In this document: positions 8,645 to 16,900 of the stretch, piece by piece
Numbering within the stretch: the stretch's first letter is position 1
Layout: each line of letters opens with the position of its first letter
NCBI RefSeq assembly: GCF_038050375.1
Contig: NZ_CP150886.1
Span: 930,001-994,000, forward strand
From: Okeanomitos corallinicola TIOX110
GTDB lineage: Bacteria; Cyanobacteriota; Cyanobacteriia; Cyanobacteriales; Nostocaceae
DNA: 64,000 nucleotides
Direction: 5' to 3'
Notes under the pieces: model-generated
Database searches by the model: none
What the model saw: the letters and a program-made list of their open reading frames with translations, nothing else
Told to the model about the DNA's origin: nothing
Made by a program: the position numbers and the translations under genes

Positions 8645-8818
8645 GAGTCGAGTAGCAAAGTTGAGAACTGCTATAATGTCTTCGTATTCTAAATCATCAT
8701 CATGACAGTACCTCGCCAAAAAGATAAAAAAAGAGAACTATGTCGTAGGCTCGATTTTGATCGCATCAACAATCAATCTCCTGAAGGCGATCGCTATTCC
8801 CATCAGTCTTGATTATTA

Positions 8819-8850
8819 GGCGATAGCGAAGCGCTCCGTAGGAATCGCTA
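8819..8850. repeat. Palindromic GGCGATAGCGAAGCGC.. repeat
   Basis: Reads GGCGATAGCGAAGCGCTCCG followed by TAGGAATCGCTATT. Close relative of 13886-13916 (in inverse orientation) and of the 9688-9740 module. Confidence 0.7.
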
Positions 8851-9276
8851 TTACTGTGAGTTAATAGACATCAAATTCTCAAAAGGATGACGATTTTTCC
8901 AGCGGTAAGTATTAAACTCCCGAAAATCAACAGATAGAATCCGCCCATGCCCCAAATATTCGGCCAGAATAATCAATGAAGCTTCCGCTAAATCCATTGG
9001 CAGAGAACTATATTGATTCATCAATTCACTGATTCTTTTCCCATCTTGAACCTTGAGATCAAAAACCTCAAAAGCACCAATTTCTAAACTATGAATAAAC
9101 GTCTGTTGAGCATTTGTGCCTGTACGTTTCAAGAGAATATGACAAGTTTCCGTAATCACACACCATGTTGTAATCAGAGGCTCATCAATCGTATCTAGAA
9201 CTTCTTGAGCGAGAATATGATAATCATCACGGCGATTGATTAGTGCTATCCAAAAGCCAGAATCAACGATGACCAT
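8851..9276 (-). CDS. PIN-domain toxin (VapC-like ribonuclease)
   Basis: 141 aa from the ATG at 9276. The PIN acidic residues are visible: D4 in MVIVDSGFWIAL, E in VITETCHIL (about 44), D in MDLAEASL (about 94) and D in ILSVDFREF (about 113). PIN toxins cleave RNA, often tRNA. The start codon lies inside the end of the upstream RHH gene (overlap 9263-9276), the usual antitoxin-toxin order. A longer frame runs upstream from 9351, but those 25 residues just overlap the antitoxin gene, so I start at the internal methionine that begins the PIN fold. Confidence 0.82.
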   Translation of the reverse strand: MVIVDSGFWIALINRRDDYHILAQEVLDTIDEPLITTWCVITETCHILLKRTGTNAQQTFIHSLEIGAFEVFDLKVQDGKRISELMNQYSSLPMDLAEASLIILAEYLGHGRILSVDFREFNTYRWKNRHPFENLMSINSQ

Positions 9277-9541
9277 ATTTTTCGTTAAGACTTTCAGTGA
9301 GATATTGCTTGTAATTAACCGACAAATCAGAGTCCCCTTCAGCACAACCAATCAGCCCTGATTCTCTAAGGAGTTGCAAAGGCTTTACAGGGGATTCTTG
9401 ATGTAATTTTTCATAATAAAGATCGATCGCCACTTTCATAATGTCAGACGCACCTTGATTTGTCCGCTGGCGAATATAATTAAACTTACTAGCGCGATCG
9501 CTATCGAGCCTTGCATTAACTCTCATATTTCTGCTTGTCAT
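9263..9541 (-). CDS. Ribbon-helix-helix-type antitoxin
   Basis: 92 aa from the ATG at 9541. The N-terminus MRVNARLDSDRASKFNYI resembles the beta-strand and first helix of ribbon-helix-helix (CopG/Arc) repressors, and NQGASDIMKVAIDLYYEKL the second helix. The C-terminal half should neutralise the toxin. It precedes and overlaps the PIN toxin gene by 14 nt. Start options are 9562, 9541 and 9526; I prefer 9541 because the DNA-binding strand begins shortly after, but no ribosome binding site decides it. Such genes usually repress their own promoter, which would lie at about 9560-9600. Confidence 0.75.
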   Translation of the reverse strand: MTSRNMRVNARLDSDRASKFNYIRQRTNQGASDIMKVAIDLYYEKLHQESPVKPLQLLRESGLIGCAEGDSDLSVNYKQYLTESLNEKYGHR

Positions 9542-9609
9542 AACTCTGTATGACAATACCATAGCTCAAAAAATTCAAAGTTAAGTAGTTCTCAAATAGT
9601 TTCCTCATA

Positions 9610-9740
9610 GGGCGATAGCGAACGCATTGCGTCCCGGAGGGAACTAGCGCGACCGAGGAATCGCTATTCCTGTGAGTCGTAATTTTTAGGCGATACCTGC
9701 GGCGAGGGAAGCGATAGCGAAGCGCGACCTAGGAATCGCT
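9610..9740. repeat. Two palindromic repeat modules upstream of the toxin-antitoxin pair
   Basis: Module 1 (9610-9667) contains GGCGATAGCGAACGCATTGC, CCCGGAGGGAACTAGCGCG and GAGGAATCGCTATTCC. Module 2 (9688-9740) contains GGCGATACCTGCGGCGAGGG, AGCGATAGCGAAGCGCGACC and TAGGAATCGC. Both are inverse relatives of the element at 6410-6490. The rest of 9563-9832 shows nothing else. Confidence 0.75.
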
Positions 9741-9832
9741 CTTTCTCTTATATATATCGTATATTAAGTATTAGAACCTAAATCAAATTCCTAGACTTCT
9801 AAAATTCATGTAATTACGACAAGGATTTAACT

Positions 9833-10474
9833 GTGATTACAAATGCTAGTAGCCTTACCCTTAGCAATCTTCGTCAAACCTTTGGCTTGAGACTCGACAC
9901 TAGTGATCGCTTTTTTGATGAATGGTTAAATAATGCGCCGACTCTCACCGAAGCGGAACTACAAGGACTAGATCGCCTCACTCGCAACTATACCTATCTC
10001 AGTCAAGAAGAACCGCCTCTCGAAGAAATTGTTAAGCTTGTCGTGGTATCGCCATTGCTAGATTTGGCTGGTTTCTATCAATCTCCTTTTTTGGTAAAAG
10101 CAGAAGTAAGTACCAGTATCGAAGTTGCTGATGAAGCTAATGCTATGGTGGTTCAAGGCAGAATTGATATTTTGGTAATCCAAGATAGTTTTTGGATTTT
10201 GGTAATCGAATCAAAACCTGCAAAGCTGGATGTTACCGCAGGAATTCCCCAAGCACTCACTTACTTGTTAAGCGCTCCTAATTTGCAGTCAAGTTGCTAT
10301 GGAATGGTGACAAACGGCAGAGAAGTATTGTTTTTGAAATGCGACCATCGCCAAGATGTACCTCAATATACGCGATCTGGTACTTATCGGTTACTGGAAA
10401 ATACAGCGGAACGTATCCAAGTTTTGCAGGGACTTAAACAAATTGGGGCTTATATTGGTGATTTGAGGAGTTAG
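9833..10474 (+). CDS. PD-(D/E)xK nuclease-like protein (HsdR N-terminal type), intact copy
   Basis: 213 aa starting with GTG at 9833. The order EEIVKLVVVSPLLDLAGF, GRIDILVIQ, then LVIESKP gives the D...ExK pattern of PD-(D/E)xK nucleases, and the fold resembles the N-terminal domain of type I restriction R subunits. Stand-alone proteins of this kind are common and multi-copy in filamentous cyanobacteria. There is no helicase domain, so it is not a full HsdR. The last half is duplicated almost identically at 6080-6409. Its function is unknown; the neighbourhood is defence-like. Confidence 0.75.
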   Translation: MITNASSLTLSNLRQTFGLRLDTSDRFFDEWLNNAPTLTEAELQGLDRLTRNYTYLSQEEPPLEEIVKLVVVSPLLDLAGFYQSPFLVKAEVSTSIEVADEANAMVVQGRIDILVIQDSFWILVIESKPAKLDVTAGIPQALTYLLSAPNLQSSCYGMVTNGREVLFLKCDHRQDVPQYTRSGTYRLLENTAERIQVLQGLKQIGAYIGDLRS

Positions 10475-10549
10475 GTGATCGCACTTTATCAATTTAACCT
10501 TGTATCTTAGAGGTATGTTAGAGGAAGTGGTAGACCGTCCCAATCTGGG

Positions 10550-11443
10550 TCAAAAAAGACTTGGTTGAAAAACAGTTTCATTAATTCTACCCTGTGCCAT
10601 TTGCTGATAACTTTCTACAAGCTCACATCCTATAAATCTTCTACCATTTCTTAGCGCAACTACGCCAGTTGTGCCAGATCCTACAAATGGATCAAAAACA
10701 AAATCTCCTCTTTTTGTTGATGCTAATAAACATATTTCAACTAGGAGTTCAGGGTAAACAGCAAAATGAACATCTCTAAACTTTCCTAGAGGAATTTCCC
10801 AGACAGTTCTTTTGTTTCTGCCATTGGGATGGAATGCCTGATCCCATCTCCCATTATGTAAGTTGGAATTACCAGAATTTTTTCCGTTTTCTGGAGTTCC
10901 ATTGCGTCTTCCCAAGTGACTTCTTCCTCCTTTCATCTTAGATTTATCTGTAAATGTAACATGAGGCTCTCTGATGGAATTAGCATCATAATAATATTCA
11001 CTTGATTTAGAAAACAGAAATATATATTCATGCTCTGTAGTTGGTCTACTTTTTACAGAGGAAGGCATAGCATTAGGCTTTTTCCAAATTATATCACTCC
11101 GTAGAATCCAACCATTGTCTTTAAGAGCAAAGGCTACTCGCCAAGGAACTCCAAGAAGTTCTTTATTCCTGTATGTATCTCCCAAGTTAAGCCAGAGTAG
11201 TCCATTAGTTTTGAGCTTTGGTTTTACTGCTTCAAAACAAGCAACTATATTAGTAATATAATCTTCCAACTTTGACTCTCTGCCTATCTCTTCTTCGTTT
11301 ACATTTTCGCCTGAATAATTCCTATGCCCAAAATATGGAGGACTTGTTATGATGCTCTGAACCAGATCATCAGGGATAAGACTTGCTGTGGTTCTCACAT
11401 CTCCAAGTATGACCTTTTTATCTATTGTATCGTTGCTAATCAT
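10550..11443 (-). CDS. DNA methyltransferase, beta class (probably N4-cytosine or N6-adenine)
   Basis: 297 aa. The catalytic motif TSPPYFG (about residues 33-39) precedes the SAM-binding motif FDPFVGSGTTG (about 253-263), which is the beta-class order. SPPY is commonest in N4-cytosine methyltransferases, but SPPY also occurs in some adenine enzymes. The central region (about 165-215, rich in G, R and N) is probably part of target recognition. Its start overlaps the stop of the upstream gene by 8 nt (ATGATTAG), indicating coupled expression with the likely restriction enzyme. The target sequence cannot be read from the protein. Confidence 0.88.
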   Translation of the reverse strand: MISNDTIDKKVILGDVRTTASLIPDDLVQSIITSPPYFGHRNYSGENVNEEEIGRESKLEDYITNIVACFEAVKPKLKTNGLLWLNLGDTYRNKELLGVPWRVAFALKDNGWILRSDIIWKKPNAMPSSVKSRPTTEHEYIFLFSKSSEYYYDANSIREPHVTFTDKSKMKGGRSHLGRRNGTPENGKNSGNSNLHNGRWDQAFHPNGRNKRTVWEIPLGKFRDVHFAVYPELLVEICLLASTKRGDFVFDPFVGSGTTGVVALRNGRRFIGCELVESYQQMAQGRINETVFQPSLF

Positions 11444-12404
11444 TATTCAAAATACCTTGAATATATCTATTCAAATCTATTTGTGATGGGTCATCAAATC
11501 CTATGAACTTATTCGGATTTATATTAAAGTGGTAAACTTTATCAATCTGATTATTGATATTTTCTAATTCAGAAATAGACCAATTAAGTGCCACAATAAC
11601 AGCAACTATATAGTATTTACTCTCATCCTCTTTAAGTTCTCTAACCGCAGCTATTATGTCTCTTGTAAATATATGGGAATGTCCACCACCTTCAGTTTCT
11701 CTTGTCTTAATAGGTATTAGCAATGATTCTGGCAAGCTATTGTCTAAAGGCGTAAGCTTAACGGAAACATCAATAGTATGATTGCCTATTTTAATTTGGC
11801 TTTCGGCAATGTCGATTTTTTTATATTTTCCATAGTTGCTGTATATAGAAAAATAATTTTGAAAAGCTGTAATTATAGCAGTTCGCACGCTAGATTCAAG
11901 ATGATGTCCCTTGATACTTCGTCTAGATCCTTCAAGACGATCAATAATCACTTCTCGTACCGTAAGCCAACTGAAACTTTTTACATATGATCTATATTCA
12001 AGTATTAATTCAACTAGAGTATCGGTTTCTGCAACTAATTTATCTATCTTTTCTATCTGTCTCATTCGAGAAATCAGTGGTGCTAATCTCTGTTGAGGAG
12101 CATCTCTAATCATCCAAGCAAAGAAAAAGAAACACGCCTTGTTATGTGGATATACTCTTCCTATACCGTCAAACAGTAGAGGACGCTTTTCTTCGACTTC
12201 CTGATAGCAACCATTTACAATAGCAGTAATATCATCTCTACCCGCCAGCATGAGAATTTCACTTAATTCTCGATGAGATCCTGTAACCTTTTTGGCTGTT
12301 TTCTCTACCCAATCATAAAAAGGCTTGGCTTGATCCGCAAGCCTAGAAAGCTCAACCAAACGAAAGTGAGTGACATCTACCTGATGAACTATAAGATCAT
12401 TCAC
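11436..12404 (-). CDS. Probable type II restriction endonuclease
   Basis: 322 aa, directly upstream of and overlapping a DNA methyltransferase gene. The N-terminal half is helical (repeated LISRMRQIEKIDKLVAE-like stretches). The C-terminal half has IDVSVKLTP followed by LLIPIKTRETEGGGHSHIFT, which fits a D...xxK nuclease core; the KTRE-GGGH-FTRD block is, in my memory, shared by several type II enzymes but I cannot name the subtype. Restriction enzymes are highly diverged, so the assignment depends mainly on the linked methyltransferase. Confidence 0.7.
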   Translation of the reverse strand: MNDLIVHQVDVTHFRLVELSRLADQAKPFYDWVEKTAKKVTGSHRELSEILMLAGRDDITAIVNGCYQEVEEKRPLLFDGIGRVYPHNKACFFFFAWMIRDAPQQRLAPLISRMRQIEKIDKLVAETDTLVELILEYRSYVKSFSWLTVREVIIDRLEGSRRSIKGHHLESSVRTAIITAFQNYFSIYSNYGKYKKIDIAESQIKIGNHTIDVSVKLTPLDNSLPESLLIPIKTRETEGGGHSHIFTRDIIAAVRELKEDESKYYIVAVIVALNWSISELENINNQIDKVYHFNINPNKFIGFDDPSQIDLNRYIQGILNND

Positions 12405-12465
12405 TTTTTAATCTTGTTTTTCTATCAATAATTCTAAGTAAGTAGAGCATAGCATATAAAGGCTA

Positions 12466-12570
12466 AATTGAGCGGCAAGTGATACCTCCGGTCAGCGCTT
12501 ACGCTATCGCCCCAAATCAAAACTAAAATATCACAATATTGTCCAGTTTAATGCTTTTTTAGACAGCGAT
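12466..12570. repeat. attC-like flanking repeat A
   Basis: Shares ATTGAGCGG-AAG, CAAAACTAAAATATCACAAT, TTAATGCTTT and ACAGCGAT with repeat B at 13810-13891. Copy A carries an extra palindromic insert (TCAGCGCTTACGCTATCGCC), and its outer core sites are degenerate (GGCTAAA at 12461-12467). A clean GTTAGGC lies further on at 12622-12628, just beyond the 3' end of the neighbouring gene. Confidence 0.65.
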
Positions 12571-12632
12571 CACCTATAAATTTCTTGATTTTGCGATAGC
12601 TCCATTCCCTTGCAAACCCTTGTTAGGCACTT

Positions 12633-13763
12633 TTAATACAACGTATTTTTAACCATATTTTCCCACATTTCAGATCGCTGTAATTCCTTACCTTGAAAAA
12701 CTACTTTACCAAATGTATCATCCACAATTCGCTTACCGTTTTTGTATACATGAACGTGTATTCCTTTTTCTTGCGGACGTTGTGCTGTCCACAATACTGC
12801 TGGGGTAGATGACCACAATTCAAATTTTAGTTCAGCATAATCATCTAGACATAAAGTTCGGTCAGGAACAGTATATTGATTGCTATTACTAAACTGATCG
12901 TGTAATGGTTTTAGTGGAGTAGAAACTATGGGTTCAGTGCTCCAAATGCTGTCATTTCCACAGTTTCCACAAAAATGTTTTTTGTGTGGGCTAATGGCAA
13001 AATCACCTAAATCGAGATGTGGATAACCACACTTTTTGCACGTAATACAAGACATATTTCGGCTTTCTTCAATTGACCGAACAAATTCAAATGCAGCAGG
13101 AGGTGTTACTTGAATTCTTGTAATCTCTGAGTTTTTAAATAAGCCAAGGTTTTCATTATAAGAACAAACAATTGCGTCAAAATCTCTATCGACGGTTTTA
13201 TTCGCCTTGTTGCTAAATCGCTTATGGACATGAATTTTTGGAGCCCTTTTTTCGATGGATTCTGAGGATAAAGCTGGAGGAAGAGAGCACCAAATACCAA
13301 TCTCTTCAAAGTCTTTAAACTCTATTTCTAATGGGTTAATCACATAACTCATCTTGGTATGATGATTGCTGCATCTAACTTCCCCTGATTCAGATGCGGC
13401 TGTGTAGTCAGCTTTTACTCCCCAGTGTATTTGATGTGTTTTGCAGTACCATCGCTTTGCTCCATTCCGAAACTTGCCAGCAGGAATTATCTGACAAGGG
13501 AGAATAGCATCATCTCCTGATGCTCCTTCAAACATACCAAAGGCTTCTTCTGAGCTAACCGCAATATTTCCGATTGTTCTGCCTGGAGCCCAACAAACAG
13601 CATCGGCTGCATTATAGTCATCGTGCGAGAAGTTAATGTCTTCTTCGTCACCTATTTTGCGAATATATTCCTTTTTCGCCAGTCCAGTGCCTTTGTTTGA
13701 CCACTTACATTCCCAGACTTCGACTTTCTGAGTATCTTTATTAATTTTTCTGGAGTAAAACAT
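12633..13763 (-). CDS. Uncharacterised protein with a Cys/His zinc-binding motif
   Basis: 376 aa that I cannot assign to a family. Visible features: a first cysteine group (CQIIP, WYCKTHQIHW, EVRCSNHH, about residues 90-138), and a strong motif near 236-272 with CITCKKCGYPHLDLGDF followed by PHKKHFCGNCG, which should bind one or two zinc ions. The C-terminus holds GIHVHVYKNGKRIVDDT, like a beta-rich binding domain. No membrane segments or signal peptide. It sits alone between the attC-like repeats A and B, as a cassette would, beside a restriction-modification pair. No ribosome binding site is seen before the ATG at 13763. Confidence 0.7.
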   Translation of the reverse strand: MFYSRKINKDTQKVEVWECKWSNKGTGLAKKEYIRKIGDEEDINFSHDDYNAADAVCWAPGRTIGNIAVSSEEAFGMFEGASGDDAILPCQIIPAGKFRNGAKRWYCKTHQIHWGVKADYTAASESGEVRCSNHHTKMSYVINPLEIEFKDFEEIGIWCSLPPALSSESIEKRAPKIHVHKRFSNKANKTVDRDFDAIVCSYNENLGLFKNSEITRIQVTPPAAFEFVRSIEESRNMSCITCKKCGYPHLDLGDFAISPHKKHFCGNCGNDSIWSTEPIVSTPLKPLHDQFSNSNQYTVPDRTLCLDDYAELKFELWSSTPAVLWTAQRPQEKGIHVHVYKNGKRIVDDTFGKVVFQGKELQRSEMWENMVKNTLY

Positions 13764-13797
13764 ATTATCGGGTAAAGTGATGTTCGAGCTGTAAGTT

Positions 13798-13891
13798 GCC
13801 TAACGGTACAATTGAGCGGTAAGAGATCGCCCCCAACTCAAAACCAAAATATCACAACATTGTTCAGCTTAATGCTTTGTTATACAGCGAT
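13798..13891. repeat. attC-like flanking repeat B
   Basis: Bounded by GCCTAAC (13798-13804) and GTTATAC (13879-13885), which fit the integron core-site patterns RYYYAAC and GTTRRRY (the second with one mismatch). The arms AATTGAGCGG and CATTAAGCTG (reverse strand) are partly complementary, so the 88-nt element could fold as an imperfect hairpin. Read on the minus strand it starts GTATAACAAAGC and ends CGTTAGGC, the order seen in Vibrio-type attC sites. Confidence 0.55.
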
Positions 13892-13916
13892 TCCTGCGGA
13901 GCGCTTCGCTATCGCT
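13886..13916. repeat. Palindromic GCGATTCCTGCGGAGCGC.. repeat
   Basis: Reads GCGATTCCTGCGGAGCGC followed by TTCGCTATCGCT, the inverse of the copy at 8819-8850; it lies between attC-like repeat B and the 3' end of smc. Confidence 0.7.
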
Positions 13917-13953
13917 TCACAATTACATATATTACACAATCCTGTGAACTGCT

Positions 13954-16900
13954 TCAATTATCAGATGATTTCAATTTAATCCCCAAAACCTGAGTATAAG
14001 CACCTCTAGCTTGAGTCACGCCAATTGTCCGCTGTGCTGATTCTATCATCGGCCGACGCAAACTCACTACAATAAATTGTGCTTGTTCCGCTTGTTGTTT
14101 AATCATTCTCGCTAACCTTTCCACATTTGCCCCATCTAAAAACATATCTACTTCATCAAAAGCATAAAACGGTGATGGACGATATCTTTGCAGTGAAAAA
14201 ATAAAACTTAAAGCAGTTAAAGATTTCTCTCCCCCAGACATGGATGCAAGACGTTGTACTGGTTTACCTTTAGGGTGTGCAACGAGGTTTAAACCACTGC
14301 TAAAGGGGTCTTCGGGGTTTTCTAGTTGTAAAAAACCATCTCCATCGGATAAGGTGGCAAAAATTGATTGAAAGTTCTCATTAACTGCGTCAAATGCTTC
14401 TTTAAATGCGGTTTGACGGAGGGTGGTAAAGTTTTCAATTCTTAATAATAATTCTGTTCTTTCTGCTTCTAAGGTTTCTAATTTCTGAGTTAGTTCTTGT
14501 AAACGTCCTTCGACTATTTCATAATCGGTTAAGGCTAACATATTCACAGGTTCCATTGCCTGTAAACGTTTACCTAAACTGCGTAACTCTTTTTGTAATT
14601 CTTCTAAATCTACTTTATCTGGTACTTCTGGTAAGGGGTTGGGTAAATCTGGGGCTAGGGTTTGCAACTGAATTTTTAAAGCAGTTAAATCTTCTCTACG
14701 TTTTGCTTGGGTTTGTTGCAGTTTCTCTATTTCCCATTGTATTTTTTGCTGATGTAGTATTAATGCTCTTAATTCCTGTTCTGTTGCGTCTCTTTTCTTT
14801 TTCTCTTCTCCTAAATTCTCTTCTAGTTGTTTTAAGTGAACTTGAATAGCGGTAATTTGCTGATTTAGTTCTGTTAACTGACTGTTAACCGCTACCTGTT
14901 GACTGCTAACTGTTGTTTGTTCTTGTTGATATTCAATTATTCTTGCTTCCGATTCTGCAATTTTCTCTTGTAACCGCTGTTGTTGATTTTCGAGATTTTG
15001 TAATCTTTGTTCTACTTCTCTGACATCAGTTTCTTTTTGTTGTAATTGCTGCTCTTGATTTCTAATGGTAGCTTGGATTTCTTGCCACTCGCTGGGGGTT
15101 TGGGAGGCTTCCAACTCCAATAATGTATGTCTTAATTGTTGCAGTTGATTTTCTTGTTCCGGTAATTCCCGATCCAAAACTGCTAACCGAGTTTGAGCAT
15201 GATTGAATTTTTCGCTATTTTGGGATAGTTGAGTGCGGGTATTCTGCAACTGTGCAGTTAAGGTTTTTATTTCTTTTTTAATCTGTTCTAAATATAACTC
15301 TTGTTCTCTGCGTCCCTGACGTGTCTCCGTTAATTCCAAACTTAACTGCTTACTACGAGCAGATAAATTAGTAATAGCTTCTAGACAACGGTCTAAAACT
15401 CGGTCAATATCTTTTAATCTGGTTCTTAAATTGACAACTTCTTGAGATTCCCTAGCTTCCCCGGTAGCAAATTTCAATGTTGAACGTTGGTTACTACTTC
15501 CCCCAGACATTGCACCGCTAGTTTCCAATAATTCACCATCTAAGGTGACAATGCGATAAAGTCCGATTTGTGTCCGCGCTTGTTCTAAAGTTTGAAAAAC
15601 TACCGTATTACCAAAAACATACTTAAAAACTTCTTCATACTTGCGATCGCACTCTACCAAATTCATGGCATATTCCACAAACCCATCTACATAACGCAAG
15701 GTTAAGTCTGGGGTAAATTTCGGTGCTTTAATTTTATTCAAGGGTAAAAAAGTCGCTCTACCCGCACGTTTTTGTTTTAATAATTCAATTCCCGTCGCAG
15801 CAACTCGATCATCTTCTACTACAATATGTCCTAATCTTGCACCCGCAGCAGTTTCCAAAGCTGAATGATAACGAGATTCAACTTTACCCAAATCCACCAC
15901 TAATCCACACAAGCCCGGTAAACCAGATTGAATAATTACCTTACTCGCATGAGTTCCTTGGACTTCTTGCTGTGCTTGGGTTTGTGCTTCCAATTTATCT
16001 AACTGACGTTGTTTATCTCGCTGTTCCTGTAATAAACGTTTTTGTGTGTCTTGTTGCAGTTGTAATTCCTGATCTGTTGCGGCGAGATTCGCTGCTAAAT
16101 CTTGAATAGGTTTGTTAGCTGCATTAAAATCAGTCTCTAACTGTTCACATTCTGCTTTTTTTTGGGCTAATTGCGGTTCTAAATCAGCAATAATCTGAGA
16201 TTCTTCGTTAATTAATTCCTGTAACTGTGAATTTCTTTCTCTCAGTTGTGCTTGTTCAGTTCTTTGGGGTTCAATAGTTTGTAATAAACTTTCCACTTGC
16301 CGACTTAAAGCCGTTTGCTGTTGTACCCAAGCTTCCGAAGCAGTAGCAATTCCCGCAGCAACTTGACGAGAAGATTCTAAATTTTGTCGTGCTGTATTTC
16401 TTTCATCTCGTAAAGAATTGACCTGGGAAGTTTCTAAACCTTGTTGTTGAGAAGCTTGTGATAAAGAAACTTGATATTGTTGTATTTCCTGTTGACTTTG
16501 ATTTAATCGCTTATTAGTTTCTTGTAAATGAGACTCTATCTCACCTTGTTGACGTTGAAGTAGCTTTCGTTCCGCTTCCTGAGTTGCTAAATTAGACTGT
16601 ACAGCTAAAAGTTCATCTTCCCCCAAAGCTTTCACACGCATATTCAGAACATCCAGAGCAGTATTTTTTTCCTCAATTTCCCGGTTTGTATTTGTCAACT
16701 GAGTCGAAAACTCACCCAAAGCAACATCACCAGCGTGGATATCATTTGCAAACTTATCCTGTTGTGCTTGGAGAGAACGCCATGATAACACAGCTTCCCA
16801 AGACTGCTTTTCTTGAAACTCCTTTTTTAACTGACGATACTTTTCTGCTTTCAACTTATCTTGATAAAGGCGATCGCGTTGTATAGTTAACTCACTCTCA

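Noticed and set aside
8702-8812. 36-codon plus-strand gene MTVPRQKDKKREL
   Set aside because: No ribosome binding site and it lies opposite the frame fused to the smc tail; probably a remnant or chance.
13106-13309. Second minus-strand gene inside the zinc-motif protein
   Set aside because: It is an alternative frame of the 376-aa gene with no independent features.
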